A stretch of DNA of 64,000 nt, from contig JAVZJY010000003.1 of NCBI GenBank assembly GCA_038872535.1, positions 1 through 64,000 on the forward strand. The letters run 5' to 3'. Numbering within the stretch: the stretch's first letter is position 1; each line of letters opens with the position of its first letter. This document shows, piece after piece, positions 26,201 to 34,004 of this stretch. Origin of the DNA: JASEJA01 sp038872535. GTDB taxonomy: Archaea; Thermoproteota; Bathyarchaeia; Bathyarchaeales; Bathycorpusculaceae. Position numbers and translations under genes: made by a program. The notes below the pieces were generated by a model, which made no database searches, was not told where the DNA came from, and worked only from the letters and a program-made list of their open reading frames with translations.

Positions 26201-26825
26201 AGTCATCCACCCTCTTCTGCACTTCATCTATCCTTCCCATAGCCGTGCTTATGGAAATGTCTGCTGCCCTAAGTTTTTCTTCAGCCTCAGCCTTCTCAGC
26301 ATCATACTGGGCTATACCAACCAAATCCTCAATGATTTTCCTACGTTCAACTGAAGAAATATCAGTTAAGCGAGTTATTGTGCCCTGTAAGATTATGTTT
26401 TGGCTTGTCGAGCTTAATCCAGCCATGGAGAGAATTTCTAGGATGTGCGCCCTTGAGATCCTTCTGCCATTAAGCCTATACACGCTTTGTCCATTTCTGT
26501 AAACTTCTCTTGAGATGGTAACTGTTGTTGTGTCTACTGGCATGCGGCCATCTGTATTGTCAAATTGGATTATGACTTTAGCCATTTTCGCCCTTTCTAA
26601 TCCAGCCTTTTCAGAACCGTGAAAAATCAGTTTTGCAGCATTCTCCGCACGAAGTCTTCTTGTGCTTAACTCTCCTAAAGCGAATAAAAGAGCATCAACA
26701 ATGTTTGTTTTCCCGCTGCCGTTTGGACCCGTGATTGCTGTGAAACCCTTATCTAACACTACTTTAACGGTCTGCGGACCGAAAGATTTGAAGCCTTTAA
26801 GCTCAATTTTTTTAATGTAGGGCAT
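23271..26825 (-). CDS. smc: chromosome segregation protein SMC
   Basis: 1184 residues, complete. N-terminal ATPase half with Walker A GPNGSGKTNIVDALLFALGE (about 33-52); two long coiled-coil arms (about 165-500 and 680-1010); hinge at about 515-670 (GVIPGVYGRL, IEAAAAGWLDAIVV). The C-terminal half has signature VSGASGGERSVAAVAFLF and Walker B FYIFDEIDAHLD. Compacts and segregates chromosomes as a condensin with ScpA/ScpB. First gene of its operon. 139 bases without a gene separate it from the DUF2096-type gene. Confidence 0.97.
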   Translation of the reverse strand: MPYIKKIELKGFKSFGPQTVKVVLDKGFTAITGPNGSGKTNIVDALLFALGELSTRRLRAENAAKLIFHGSEKAGLERAKMAKVIIQFDNTDGRMPVDTTTVTISREVYRNGQSVYRLNGRRISRAHILEILSMAGLSSTSQNIILQGTITRLTDISSVERRKIIEDLVGIAQYDAEKAEAEEKLRAADISISTAMGRIDEVQKRVDDLERERNELLRYNFIREEIKKFESVKLSHDMAQVQKKVKEVSSQADGVRSRVEKLRELREKYRSKRREIEGEWRKLSSEIVEEGGSQVLKVQIRIGELKSKLTELTTKITSGKTTLEGLKRIRENTLQQYESIRKEIHENRLKIKQLRSEHEKISNEITAKQAEHDALAAETAQLWENLGENSKRIREIEQQISDNNKKLAYLRAEQVKNQTAIKIRTRRLNDLKDRKERFTSTLSELEKSLAELEKVQKEQKTQLKNLERMLERRIAQKEAIEREIAEAGKIADSARAAVVEFATQREIAETVASEEKALRSIEELGELGVIPGVYGRLRKLVKIDKTYQHAIEAAAAGWLDAIVVKDFDSAFTCTETLRRMKLGRIKIIPLQGTSTPKTIKVPEKEGINGAASYFIKCEKHYEPAINFVFGDTLIVSDDKTAFTLSSEGYRAVTISGDLYEAGGAAFESGYYRAPIDFSTIIPSEVAIKSLDEAVNALQQHLSRRNSDINSFEEEIDKTRVEIARLSEAITTLDREIARVKRSVKRTRGNVRRVDRYIVKFEKEIENEKTQMWLYKAERSSIQKELRKLQDELLSLKRKTDPSHIQEMEVKREKLSEEIITLRQKLGTLQTETSTLQSKFDNVLRVGYKNAKIELAKVEQQLRRVEKEVADALQERESLKQELSELEKSRIELSKTVFSAREEAKKFTTQIDDIDKELRKLDSEYEQADRLLNQLQLNIQTSLLQLEQYRNELRQLGYEQPLEVTPKQVEEAETSMRMMQFELERIGAVNQLALSHYAEQISRYKELSLRLNELEKEKQAIVQFMDEIERKKRKVFMDAFEKINANLQKYFSKLTGGGNATLKLENPDEPFSGGIDMLVQFPHKPSIVVSGASGGERSVAAVAFLFTLKEITPTSFYIFDEIDAHLDAFHVSKLADLLLEESEKTQFIVITLKPEMVNKAQKVYGVYERNGVSNVISAKFLEVPS

Positions 26826-26964
26826 TCAGCTTACGCCCTCACCTTCCTCGGAAGATGAATTTATCTTGTCATAGACACTTTTGTATGATTTTTCTATAAA
26901 AGTGTTTACAACATCAAGCTTTAACGGTTATGTACTTTTTAACGCTATTTTTCGGCTTCTAATA

Positions 26965-27462
26965 CTATTTTTTAGCCATTTTCTTGACAAACTCTTTTAG
27001 GCATACGTCTTCGCCATAAACAAGCAGACAACCATCACTTTGAAGCTCATATAATAAGTTTGATTCTTTAGCCAATAATTTCAATTTTTCAATGGGCAAT
27101 TCGGCAGAAGGCTTAACACGAATCCACTTCTGCTCCCGCGGTAAACCGGGAACAAACCTTGTCTCTTCCTCTTCCAAATCGGGAATTCGCATGCTGGCTT
27201 CGTCTAACCTTTTAAGCCACTTATCCACATATTCCACTCCAAAATTTTTCTGCCCTTCAGATATGAGGTAAGATTCCACGTTATTGAGGTATTCCTCAAT
27301 TTTTTGCATGGTTTCTCCGCGGGAGGGGTCTGCCTTTAAAATTTTAATCATTGTTCTAGCAGATTTCAGGTTATCCATGACTTCTGTTGGAATTGTGATA
27401 CTCTTCTTTCGAAATTCTAAAATCATTTCTTCTAAAACTTTCCAAACAGCCAAATACCCCAT
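26965..27462 (-). CDS. DUF2096-like archaeal protein
   Basis: 165 residues, starting MGYLAVWKVLEEMILEFRKK and including KSARTMIKILKADPSRGETM and VESYLISEGQKNFG, which I recall as the archaeal DUF2096 family. Helical N-terminal two thirds and a small beta C-terminal part (KWIRVKPSAELP, LYELQSDGCLLVYGED). No catalytic pattern. Function unknown. It lies alone between smc and the HTH regulator; association with chromosome maintenance is not supported beyond proximity. Confidence 0.75.
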   Translation of the reverse strand: MGYLAVWKVLEEMILEFRKKSITIPTEVMDNLKSARTMIKILKADPSRGETMQKIEEYLNNVESYLISEGQKNFGVEYVDKWLKRLDEASMRIPDLEEEETRFVPGLPREQKWIRVKPSAELPIEKLKLLAKESNLLYELQSDGCLLVYGEDVCLKEFVKKMAKK

Positions 27463-27544
27463 GACTTAGTCACACACTCTTTTAGATAGAATTCGTACTA
27501 TAAAGATTTGTCTTCTAACCGTTATGAGAGAATGCACAAGCATT

Positions 27545-27943
27545 TCACATGCACTTCAGCGCATTTGTTGTTAGGCATAGCTCACATTTTTCCATGTCGA
27601 GGGCAGGGTTGAAGGTTTTGTGCAGTTGGCATAATAGTCCTTTGGCGCGGATAGCCCTACAAATTTCGCAGAACTTTTGAATGAATTCTTTATGGGATAA
27701 ATTGTCTTTAGCTAATGCGTCCGCTAAATTCTCTATTAATTTTGTGATTTCCGGTTCATTTTCTAGGTTTATGGCTTTTCCGCGCCTTTTTCTATCGTAT
27801 AGGCTTATGGCTGGTTGGCTTATTCCGAGGAGTTTTGCTGTTTCTTTCTGTGTTAGGTTGTGTTTTGTGGTTAATGTTTTGGCTATTAGGGCGCGGACTG
27901 GAGGTAATAGGCATTTTACGGCTACTTCGCATGGGATTAGCAT
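27545..27943 (-). CDS. Cys-rich XRE-type HTH regulator (COG2522 type)
   Basis: 132 residues beginning MLIPCEVAVKCLLPPVRALIAK. Helix-turn-helix at about 30-52 (LTQKETAKLLGISQPAISLYDR). The C-terminal third has six cysteines (92, 95, 105, 120, 123, 131) in two CxxC pairs (FCEIC, KCELC), a pattern that could bind zinc or an Fe-S cluster. The start at 27943 is supported by AGGAGA upstream; a longer in-frame reading to 28066 would cross the promoter and is rejected. It is divergent from the flavodiiron operon over a 16-base palindrome, so redox-responsive control of that operon and of itself is a reasonable inference. Confidence 0.85.
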   Translation of the reverse strand: MLIPCEVAVKCLLPPVRALIAKTLTTKHNLTQKETAKLLGISQPAISLYDRKRRGKAINLENEPEITKLIENLADALAKDNLSHKEFIQKFCEICRAIRAKGLLCQLHKTFNPALDMEKCELCLTTNALKCM

Positions 27944-27980
27944 TTTATGTTGTCTCCTGATTGTATTGTGCAGAAAGGCA

Positions 27981-28014
27981 TAAATATACTTTATTACCAT
28001 TGTAATATTTAAAA
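27981..28014. promoter_or_regulatory. divergent promoters with a palindromic candidate operator
   Basis: Plus-strand TATA TAAATATA at 27981-27988 serves the flavodiiron gene. A minus-strand TTTAAATA at about 28007-28014 serves the regulator. Between them, 27992-28007, TATTAC-CATT-GTAATA is a perfect 6+4+6 inverted repeat. It lies where the plus-strand TATA/initiation region and the minus-strand TATA meet, so a bound dimer would block both. Confidence 0.6.
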
Positions 28015-28028
28015 ATGGAGAATCCGAA

Positions 28029-29219
28029 ATGAGTTGGAGAAACATAACCGAAATCTCAGAAGGCATTTACTGGGTTGGCGTCAGAGACTGGAACCGCAGA
28101 CTTTTCGACGCCTTGATTCCACTTCCAAAAGGAACAACCTACAACGCATACCTCATTATTGGCAAAGACAAAAAAGCATTAATAGACACGGTTAACCCAG
28201 GCTTTGAAAAAGAGCTTGAAGAAAAAATACGCCTTGTAGTAGACCCAGCCGAAATTGATTATGTAATAATGAACCATGCCGAACCAGACCATGCAGGCGC
28301 CATACCCTACATCATGAAAATAAACAGCAAAGCCAAACTAATAACTTCTATCAAAGGCGCAAAAATGGCCCAAACATTCTACAAAGTGCCAGAAAACCGC
28401 ATAATAGCAGTTAAAGACCAAGAAAAAATAAGCTTAGGCGACAAAACACTCCAATTCATCGAAGCCCCAATGCTCCACTGGCCAGAAACAATGTTCACAT
28501 ACGCGCAAGAAAACAAAATCTTGTTTCCATGCGACTTCTTCGGAGCCCACATAGCAAAAGGAGTATATGATGAAGAAGTGGAAGATTTGGTTGTTCACGC
28601 GCAGAGATATTTTGGCGAGATAATGATGCCTTTTAGGGTTATGGGACAAAAAGCCATAGAAAAAATAAAGGATTTGAAAATCGAAATGATAGCGCCAAGC
28701 CACGGGCCCATACACAAAAATCCAGAGCGCATTTTAAACGCATATAAAAAATGGATTAACGGAGAAACAAGGCAAAAAGCCATAATAGTTTATGCAACCA
28801 TGTGGAACAGCACAGAAAAAATGATTCAACCAATAACCGAAACCCTAGCCAGTGAAGGCATAGAAATCGCCCTATACAATTTAGCCTCAGCAGACATTGG
28901 CGACATAGCAAAAGATTTAGTGGACTCAAAAGCCATAGTTTTAGGAGCGCCAACAGTGCTTGGCGGTATGCATCCCCTCGCAGTTTACGCCTCTTACCTC
29001 GTAAAGGCTCTGCGTCCACCACTAAAATTCGGCGTCGTCTTAAGCTCTTACGGTTGGGGCGGAGGCGCAGTAAAGCATGTGCAAGAAATTTTGGGTTCGT
29101 CAAAGTTGGAAGTTGTTGGAGCTTTGGAAATTAATGGTCCACCCACGGAAGATGACGTTAAACAAATTGTAGATATTGGAAAAACGCTTGCCAAGAAAAT
29201 TAAGGAAGAATCCACATGA
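28029..29219 (+). CDS. fprA: flavodiiron protein (F420H2 or rubredoxin-dependent O2/NO reductase)
   Basis: 396 residues. The metallo-beta-lactamase-like N-terminal domain carries the full di-iron set: H83, E85, D87, H88 (NHAEPDHAG), H150, D169 and H225. From about 252 a flavodoxin domain with FMN loop YATMWNSTEKM and SSYGWGGGAVK follows. These enzymes reduce O2 to water or NO to N2O in anaerobes. In archaea the donor is often coenzyme F420H2, but that cannot be read here. GGAG lies eight bases before the ATG. Overlaps the next gene by four bases (ATGA). Confidence 0.95.
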   Translation: MSWRNITEISEGIYWVGVRDWNRRLFDALIPLPKGTTYNAYLIIGKDKKALIDTVNPGFEKELEEKIRLVVDPAEIDYVIMNHAEPDHAGAIPYIMKINSKAKLITSIKGAKMAQTFYKVPENRIIAVKDQEKISLGDKTLQFIEAPMLHWPETMFTYAQENKILFPCDFFGAHIAKGVYDEEVEDLVVHAQRYFGEIMMPFRVMGQKAIEKIKDLKIEMIAPSHGPIHKNPERILNAYKKWINGETRQKAIIVYATMWNSTEKMIQPITETLASEGIEIALYNLASADIGDIAKDLVDSKAIVLGAPTVLGGMHPLAVYASYLVKALRPPLKFGVVLSSYGWGGGAVKHVQEILGSSKLEVVGALEINGPPTEDDVKQIVDIGKTLAKKIKEEST

Positions 29220-30442
29220 GCGAAATACCAGAAAACAAAAAGAAAATGTTGAAAGAAATAATTAGGCAATTGCACGCTGGAGCACCACCGCAAGAAGTTA
29301 AAGAGAGATTTAGACAAGTTTTAGAAGGCGTAAGCTCCCTAGAAATTGCGAAAATTGAAGAAGAACTCATAAAGGAAGGCATGCCAAAAGAAGAAATACA
29401 AAGATTATGCGATGTGCACATGGCAGTTTTCAGAGAACAACTCGAAAAGCAAAAACTCGCTGTTCCCACAGACCATCCAATCAACATTCTCATGGAAGAA
29501 CACAAAATCATGCTACAAATCACGGAAAAACTTAACGCCATAACAAACAAAATTCAAAAAATAAGCGACAAAACATACATTGCTGACGAAATACACAATT
29601 TAGAGCATATCGCCGCAGACTTGCGTGACTCAGAAAAACATTATTTAAGGGAAGAAAACGTGCTTTTCCCAACCTTGGAAAAACATGGAATCGCAGAACC
29701 GCCAGCCATCATGTGGATGGAACACAATAGAATAAGAGAGGAAAAGAAGAAGCTCAGCCAACTAATAGAAAAATACGCTAGCATAAGTTTTGAAGATTTC
29801 AAAAAACAGCTTAAGGAAACAGTTGAAGCCATAACAAGTCTTCTTCCAAGCCACATTTTCAAAGAAAACAGCATACTTTTCCCGACAGCCTTACAGGTTA
29901 TAACAAGCGAAGAATGGAAAGAGATAAGAAGCGAATTTGATGAAATTGGATACTGCTGTTTTACGCCTTCGCACTTGACAGGAGCACCAAAAATGAGGAA
30001 AGGGGAAAAAGAAAAAGCACAAACAGAAGAAGGAAAATTGCAGTTTGAAACCGGAACTCTTACAAAAGAAGAAATAGAAGCGCTGTTGGATACGCTTCCA
30101 GTTGACATAACATTTGTCGATAAAGAAGACACTGTCAAATACTTCAACAAGGCAGAAAAAAGAGTTTTTGTACGAACAAAAGCCATTATTGGAAGAAAAG
30201 TTCAGCTATGTCATCCACAAAAAAGCGTCCACATAGTAAACCGCATCCTTGACTCATTCAAAGAAGGCAAGAAAGATGTGGCTGAATTTTGGATTCCAGC
30301 AAAAGACCGCCTAATACACATTAGATATTTTGCTGTTAGGGACAAGAATGGAAAATATTTGGGAACCATGGAAGTAACACAAGACATAACAGACATAAAG
30401 AAAATTGAGGGAGAAAAAAGACTGTTAAACTGGGAAGAATAA
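29216..30442 (+). CDS. DUF438-hemerythrin-PAS protein
   Basis: 408 residues in three parts. DUF438-like helical domain (about 5-85), then a hemerythrin HHE domain (about 86-245) with DHPINILMEEHKIML, AIMWMEHNRIREE and LLPSHIFKENSILFP supplying His/Glu iron ligands. A PAS domain (about 280-400) follows: DITFVDKEDTVKYFNKAEKRVF, LCHPQKSVHIVNRILDSFK. Hemerythrin di-iron sites bind O2 or NO, and the PAS half resembles those attached to this family. Coupled to the flavodiiron gene, it is likely an oxygen/NO sensor or scavenger. No output kinase or DNA-binding domain is present. Confidence 0.9.
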   Translation: MSEIPENKKKMLKEIIRQLHAGAPPQEVKERFRQVLEGVSSLEIAKIEEELIKEGMPKEEIQRLCDVHMAVFREQLEKQKLAVPTDHPINILMEEHKIMLQITEKLNAITNKIQKISDKTYIADEIHNLEHIAADLRDSEKHYLREENVLFPTLEKHGIAEPPAIMWMEHNRIREEKKKLSQLIEKYASISFEDFKKQLKETVEAITSLLPSHIFKENSILFPTALQVITSEEWKEIRSEFDEIGYCCFTPSHLTGAPKMRKGEKEKAQTEEGKLQFETGTLTKEEIEALLDTLPVDITFVDKEDTVKYFNKAEKRVFVRTKAIIGRKVQLCHPQKSVHIVNRILDSFKEGKKDVAEFWIPAKDRLIHIRYFAVRDKNGKYLGTMEVTQDITDIKKIEGEKRLLNWEE

Positions 30443-30448
30443 CCGCCC

Positions 30449-30883
30449 ATGCCTAAAACATTTATGATGAAACTTGACAAAATACAACCAACCCAACTGT
30501 TCATCAGCTCAGAAAAACTATCCGAAGTAATGAAAACATTCAACTCAAAAAATCCAAAAGCCATGGACCCCATACCAATAAAGAAACTTGGAAACGAAAT
30601 CATCTTCGTAGATGGACATACAAGAGCTTTCGCCGCCTTCTTATATGGCTTTTCCGAAATTCCAGTTTATTGGGAAGATGAGGAACTTGACTGGGATGAA
30701 TACAAAATCTGCCTCAAATGGTGTAAGAAAGAAAAGATTCACACAATAGCCGACCTCAAAAGTAGGGTTGTATCTCAAAAGGATTATGAGAGGTTATGGT
30801 ATAAACGCTGCGAAGAAATGCAGCAGAATTTAGAATGGAGAAGGAAACAGAAGTCCGCTAAGAAGAAGCTTAAAACTGTTTAG
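30449..30883 (+). CDS. ParB/sulfiredoxin-fold protein
   Basis: 144 residues. The pattern KLDKIQPTQLFISSEKL ... DPIPIKKLGNEIIFVDGHTRAFAAFLYG is that of the ParB N-terminal-like (Srx) fold, with DGHTRAFAA in place of the GxxRxxA nucleotide loop. The rest is helical and basic (KQKSAKKKLKTV tail). Single-domain versions may be CTPases/nucleases or sulfiredoxin-like; function here is unknown. It is six bases behind the hemerythrin/PAS gene, hence third in the oxygen-defence operon, which favours a redox or repair role but does not prove it. Confidence 0.75.
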   Translation: MPKTFMMKLDKIQPTQLFISSEKLSEVMKTFNSKNPKAMDPIPIKKLGNEIIFVDGHTRAFAAFLYGFSEIPVYWEDEELDWDEYKICLKWCKKEKIHTIADLKSRVVSQKDYERLWYKRCEEMQQNLEWRRKQKSAKKKLKTV

Positions 30884-30958
30884 GAAAACATCTTCCGTAA
30901 ATCTCCCTTTTTCTCAGAGCTTGCAGTAATGCACCGGTATAAAAATATGTGTCTTGTT

Positions 30959-31654
30959 TTAGCGTGCTCTCGCTCTCACTCTAGGCTCGAGCAAAGTCCA
31001 AAGCCACTCGACAAACTCTCCCAAATTTTTCGTCTGAATATAAACTTCCCCTGGACCTTCGATATTTACTACTAGACCTTCTCCTCCAAGGATTGTTTCT
31101 TTTAATCCGCCGAATTTTGTGACTTTGTAGTTGCATGTGCTACTGAAAGCTACCAGATGAAAATTGTCAACAATCATTGATTGACCAGACTGTAAGATGT
31201 GTTTGTCTATGGCTCCAAAAGTGTTTATGAACAGCATTCCGTCGCCTGTAACCTTTATCATGAACAAGCCTTGTCCGAACAAGCCTCTTGTGAAACCTTC
31301 CCATTTAACGTCTAAATCTACGTTTTCTGTGGAAGCTACGTAAGCGGCTTTCTGTATGATATAGCCTTGATTTGGCTTGATTTCCAGTTTTTCAATGTCG
31401 CCTATTGGTGCAGAAACGAAAGCAACTTCGCCAGTGCCATTTCTCGCAGTGTATTCATTTACCCAAAAGGATTGGCGTCCAAAAATCGCTAGACCTAAGG
31501 TGCCTAAGAGGCTTGTTTCTCTTTTTCTTGTGTGGACTTCAATGTTTGGGTTCATGTATGTCATTGCACCCGACTCAGCGACTATCTTCTCGTTTGGTTC
31601 TAGGTTTACCACAAGCATTGAATAAGACGGCTTGTATTTTATTTCATACTTCAT
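30959..31654 (-). CDS. AIM24/TIGR00266 family protein
   Basis: 231 residues, almost all beta. YEIKYKPSYSMLVVNLEPNEKIVAESGAMTYM at the start, then GQGLFMIKVTGDGMLFINTFGAI and LGGEGLVVNIEGPGEVYIQTK are the family landmarks. The protein forms a trimeric beta-roll; eukaryotic Aim24 is mitochondrial, and the prokaryotic role is unsettled (envelope stress or membrane association). ATG at 31654 is preferred over the preceding TTG because GGAGAGG lies seven bases upstream. Confidence 0.9.
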   Translation of the reverse strand: MKYEIKYKPSYSMLVVNLEPNEKIVAESGAMTYMNPNIEVHTRKRETSLLGTLGLAIFGRQSFWVNEYTARNGTGEVAFVSAPIGDIEKLEIKPNQGYIIQKAAYVASTENVDLDVKWEGFTRGLFGQGLFMIKVTGDGMLFINTFGAIDKHILQSGQSMIVDNFHLVAFSSTCNYKVTKFGGLKETILGGEGLVVNIEGPGEVYIQTKNLGEFVEWLWTLLEPRVRARAR

Positions 31655-31843
31655 CAAATTTCCTCTCCGTAAAATCCTATGTTATTACCCTTTTAGCTCT
31701 TGCGTAAGCATCAATAATACTGAGTTTTTCTAATTCTTCTTTAGGCGGGTAAACTAAAAGCGAGATTTAATAGGAAAAGGTTTTTAGTTTAGTTGTCATA
31801 TGAAAGTCTGCAAATGTGTTTAGTGATGTGAGGTAGATGTTAA

Positions 31844-32572
31844 ATGTCTGTATTTGCAGCACCAGGCGCTTATGACCGTGCCATAACCGTTTTCTCACCA
31901 GACGGGCGGCTCTTCCAAGTTGAATATGCCATGGAGTTGGTTAACCGTGGAGCCACCATTTTGGGGATAAGATGCTCTGAAGGAGTTGTTTTGGGAGCTG
32001 AAGAAAGTGTTGAACCTCTTGAAGAGGCGGAATATTCATGGAAAATCTTTAAGGTTGACGAACATATAGGTGCAACCATTGTTGGTTTAAGCTCGGACGC
32101 CCGCATTCTCATAGACCAAGCAAGAATATACGCCCAAAGTAACAAGTTAACCTATGATGAGCCAATAGACACGGAAGTTGTAACCAAGAGAATATGCGAC
32201 ATAAAACAGCTTTATACACAGCATGCTGGCGTTAGACCCTTCGGAGTTTCCATAATATTCGGAGGAGTGGATAAAACTGGAAACCGCTTGTTTGGAACAC
32301 ATCCAAGCGGAACATATAGGGGTTATAAGGCTACGGCTCAAGGCGCCGGAAGAGAAACCGTTCTCTCCATATTGAAGGAAGAATACCGTGAAGAAATGAG
32401 CCTTGAAGAAGCAGAGAAACTGGCTGTGAAATGTTTGGTAAAAGCCTTAGAAGCAAGACAACTGCCACCAAGAATAAAGATTGCAGTAATTCCTTCGGCT
32501 ACAAAGAAAATGGAAATGTTAAGCGACGAAAAAATTGAAGAGTATATGAAAAAGTTAGGCGTCGGCAAGTGA
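31844..32572 (+). CDS. psmA: proteasome subunit alpha
   Basis: 242 residues. YDRAITVFSPDGRLFQVEYAMEL is the alpha-subunit N-terminal gate and H0 helix; KITYDEP-like and RPFGVSIIFGGVD follow. Alpha rings cap the catalytic beta rings and dock PAN. First gene of the run psmA-SBDS-rrp4-rrp41-rrp42. TATA-like GATTTAAT at about 31763 and TTTTTAG near 31781 lie in the 186-base upstream region. Confidence 0.97.
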   Translation: MSVFAAPGAYDRAITVFSPDGRLFQVEYAMELVNRGATILGIRCSEGVVLGAEESVEPLEEAEYSWKIFKVDEHIGATIVGLSSDARILIDQARIYAQSNKLTYDEPIDTEVVTKRICDIKQLYTQHAGVRPFGVSIIFGGVDKTGNRLFGTHPSGTYRGYKATAQGAGRETVLSILKEEYREEMSLEEAEKLAVKCLVKALEARQLPPRIKIAVIPSATKKMEMLSDEKIEEYMKKLGVGK

Positions 32573-32579
32573 AATACTG

Positions 32580-33269
32580 ATGAGCGAAAAATACACGGTT
32601 GCACGTATAACAAAAGATAATGAACACTTTGAAGTTCTTGTAAAACCTCAAAAAGCATTAGACTATCGCATGGGAAAAATAACAGCAATAACAGAAGTCT
32701 TAGTTACAGAAACAATATTTTCAGACGCAAACAAAGGCACAAAAGTTTCAGAAGAAAGCCTACGCAAAGCCTTTGGAACAACAGAGACATTGAAAATAGC
32801 AGAAACTATACTGAAAAAGGGAACACTGCAGCTGACAACAGAACAACGCAAAAAAATGATTGAGGATAAGAGGAGACAGATAATAGATTTCATATCAAGA
32901 CAATGTGTCGACCCAAAAACAAACCTTCCTCACCCACCGTCACGCATAGAAAACGCTCTAGAACACATCCACTATGCAATAGACCCCTTTAAACCCGTAG
33001 AAGAACAAGCCAAAGAAATAATAAAATTACTGCGACAAATTTTGCCATTAAAAATGGAACAAGTATCCGTCGGCGTCCGCATACCAGCCGAATACTCCGC
33101 AAGAGCCTACGGAACAATAAAAGGTTTTGGAACAATAAAAAAGGAAGAATGGCGAGCAGATGGCTCTTGGTATGGAATCCTTGAAATGCCAGCAGGCTTA
33201 TATGGACCATTTCTTGAAAAACTCGGAGAGATAACGAAAGGAAACGGCGAAGCAAAGATAATATCTTAA
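32580..33269 (+). CDS. sdo1: ribosome maturation protein SBDS
   Basis: 229 residues. Three domains of the SBDS family: N-terminal FYSH domain (YTVARITKDNEHFEVLVKPQKALDYRMG), helical middle, and ferredoxin-like C-terminal domain (SVGVRIPAEYSARAYGTIKGFG). In eukaryotes SBDS with EFL1 evicts the anti-association factor eIF6; archaeal SBDS is thought to do similar late 50S quality control. Seven bases after psmA. Confidence 0.95.
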   Translation: MSEKYTVARITKDNEHFEVLVKPQKALDYRMGKITAITEVLVTETIFSDANKGTKVSEESLRKAFGTTETLKIAETILKKGTLQLTTEQRKKMIEDKRRQIIDFISRQCVDPKTNLPHPPSRIENALEHIHYAIDPFKPVEEQAKEIIKLLRQILPLKMEQVSVGVRIPAEYSARAYGTIKGFGTIKKEEWRADGSWYGILEMPAGLYGPFLEKLGEITKGNGEAKIIS

Positions 33270-33293
33270 ATGTTTATGAGGTTTTGGTGAAAC

Positions 33294-34004
33294 ATGCCAG
33301 TATATATTGAAAGTAGACAACTCGTAACTCCAGGAGATTTAATCGCAGAAGGAGACTACATAGCGGGAGAAAACACATACGTAGAAGACAAGAAAATCTA
33401 CGCCTCGCGAATTGGAATAGTGGAGTATGAAGACAAAAAAGTGAATGTCGTAGCGTTAAGAGCCTTCTACATCCCAAGGGTTGGAGATATCGTCATAGGA
33501 ACAGTTGTTGAGGTGGGATTTAACGGTTGGACTGTGGACATAAATGCGCCATATCAAGCCATTCTAAGAGCTTCAGATGTTCTAAGCAGACCCTTCAAGC
33601 CGCAACAAGATGAGTTGTCTCAATTCTTGGACATAGGAGACCTTATAGTTGCAAAAATAACTGCTTATGACAGAGCACATGACCCTCAGCTAACAGTTGG
33701 CGAACCAGGATTAGGGAAGATAACCCGTGGACAGATAATAAGAATCACTCCAACAAAAATTCCCCGAGTAATTGGCAGAAAAGGCTCAATGATATCCATG
33801 ATAAAAAAGGAGACAAACTGCCAAATAATCCTCGGACTTAATGGAGTTATACTGATCACTGGAAAAAGTCTGGAAGATGAAGAATTGGCGATAATGGCAA
33901 TACGCAAAATTGAAGAAGAATCCCACACAAGCGGTTTAACGGACCGCATAACCCAGATGCTTAAAGAAGAAAAAGCAAAAAGGGAGGAAAATAAAAATGA
34001 GTGA
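33294..34004 (+). CDS. rrp4: exosome RNA-binding subunit Rrp4
   Basis: 236 residues. N-terminal beta domain (RQLVTPGDLIAEGDYIAGENTYVE), S1 domain (VGDIVIGTVVEVGFNGWTVDINAPY) and KH domain (TPTKIPRVIGRKGSMISMIKKETNC). Three copies form the RNA entry cap on the Rrp41/Rrp42 ring. Ends eight bases inside the rrp41 gene. Confidence 0.96.
   Translation: MPVYIESRQLVTPGDLIAEGDYIAGENTYVEDKKIYASRIGIVEYEDKKVNVVALRAFYIPRVGDIVIGTVVEVGFNGWTVDINAPYQAILRASDVLSRPFKPQQDELSQFLDIGDLIVAKITAYDRAHDPQLTVGEPGLGKITRGQIIRITPTKIPRVIGRKGSMISMIKKETNCQIILGLNGVILITGKSLEDEELAIMAIRKIEEESHTSGLTDRITQMLKEEKAKREENKNE

Noticed and set aside
23599..26502. Several plus-strand open frames opposite smc
   Set aside because: Antisense readings of the long coiled-coil gene; hydrophobic-looking only because of reversed Lys/Glu codons.
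27944..28066. 41-codon N-terminal extension of the HTH regulator
   Set aside because: It runs through the divergent promoter and palindrome; AGGAGA supports the ATG at 27943.
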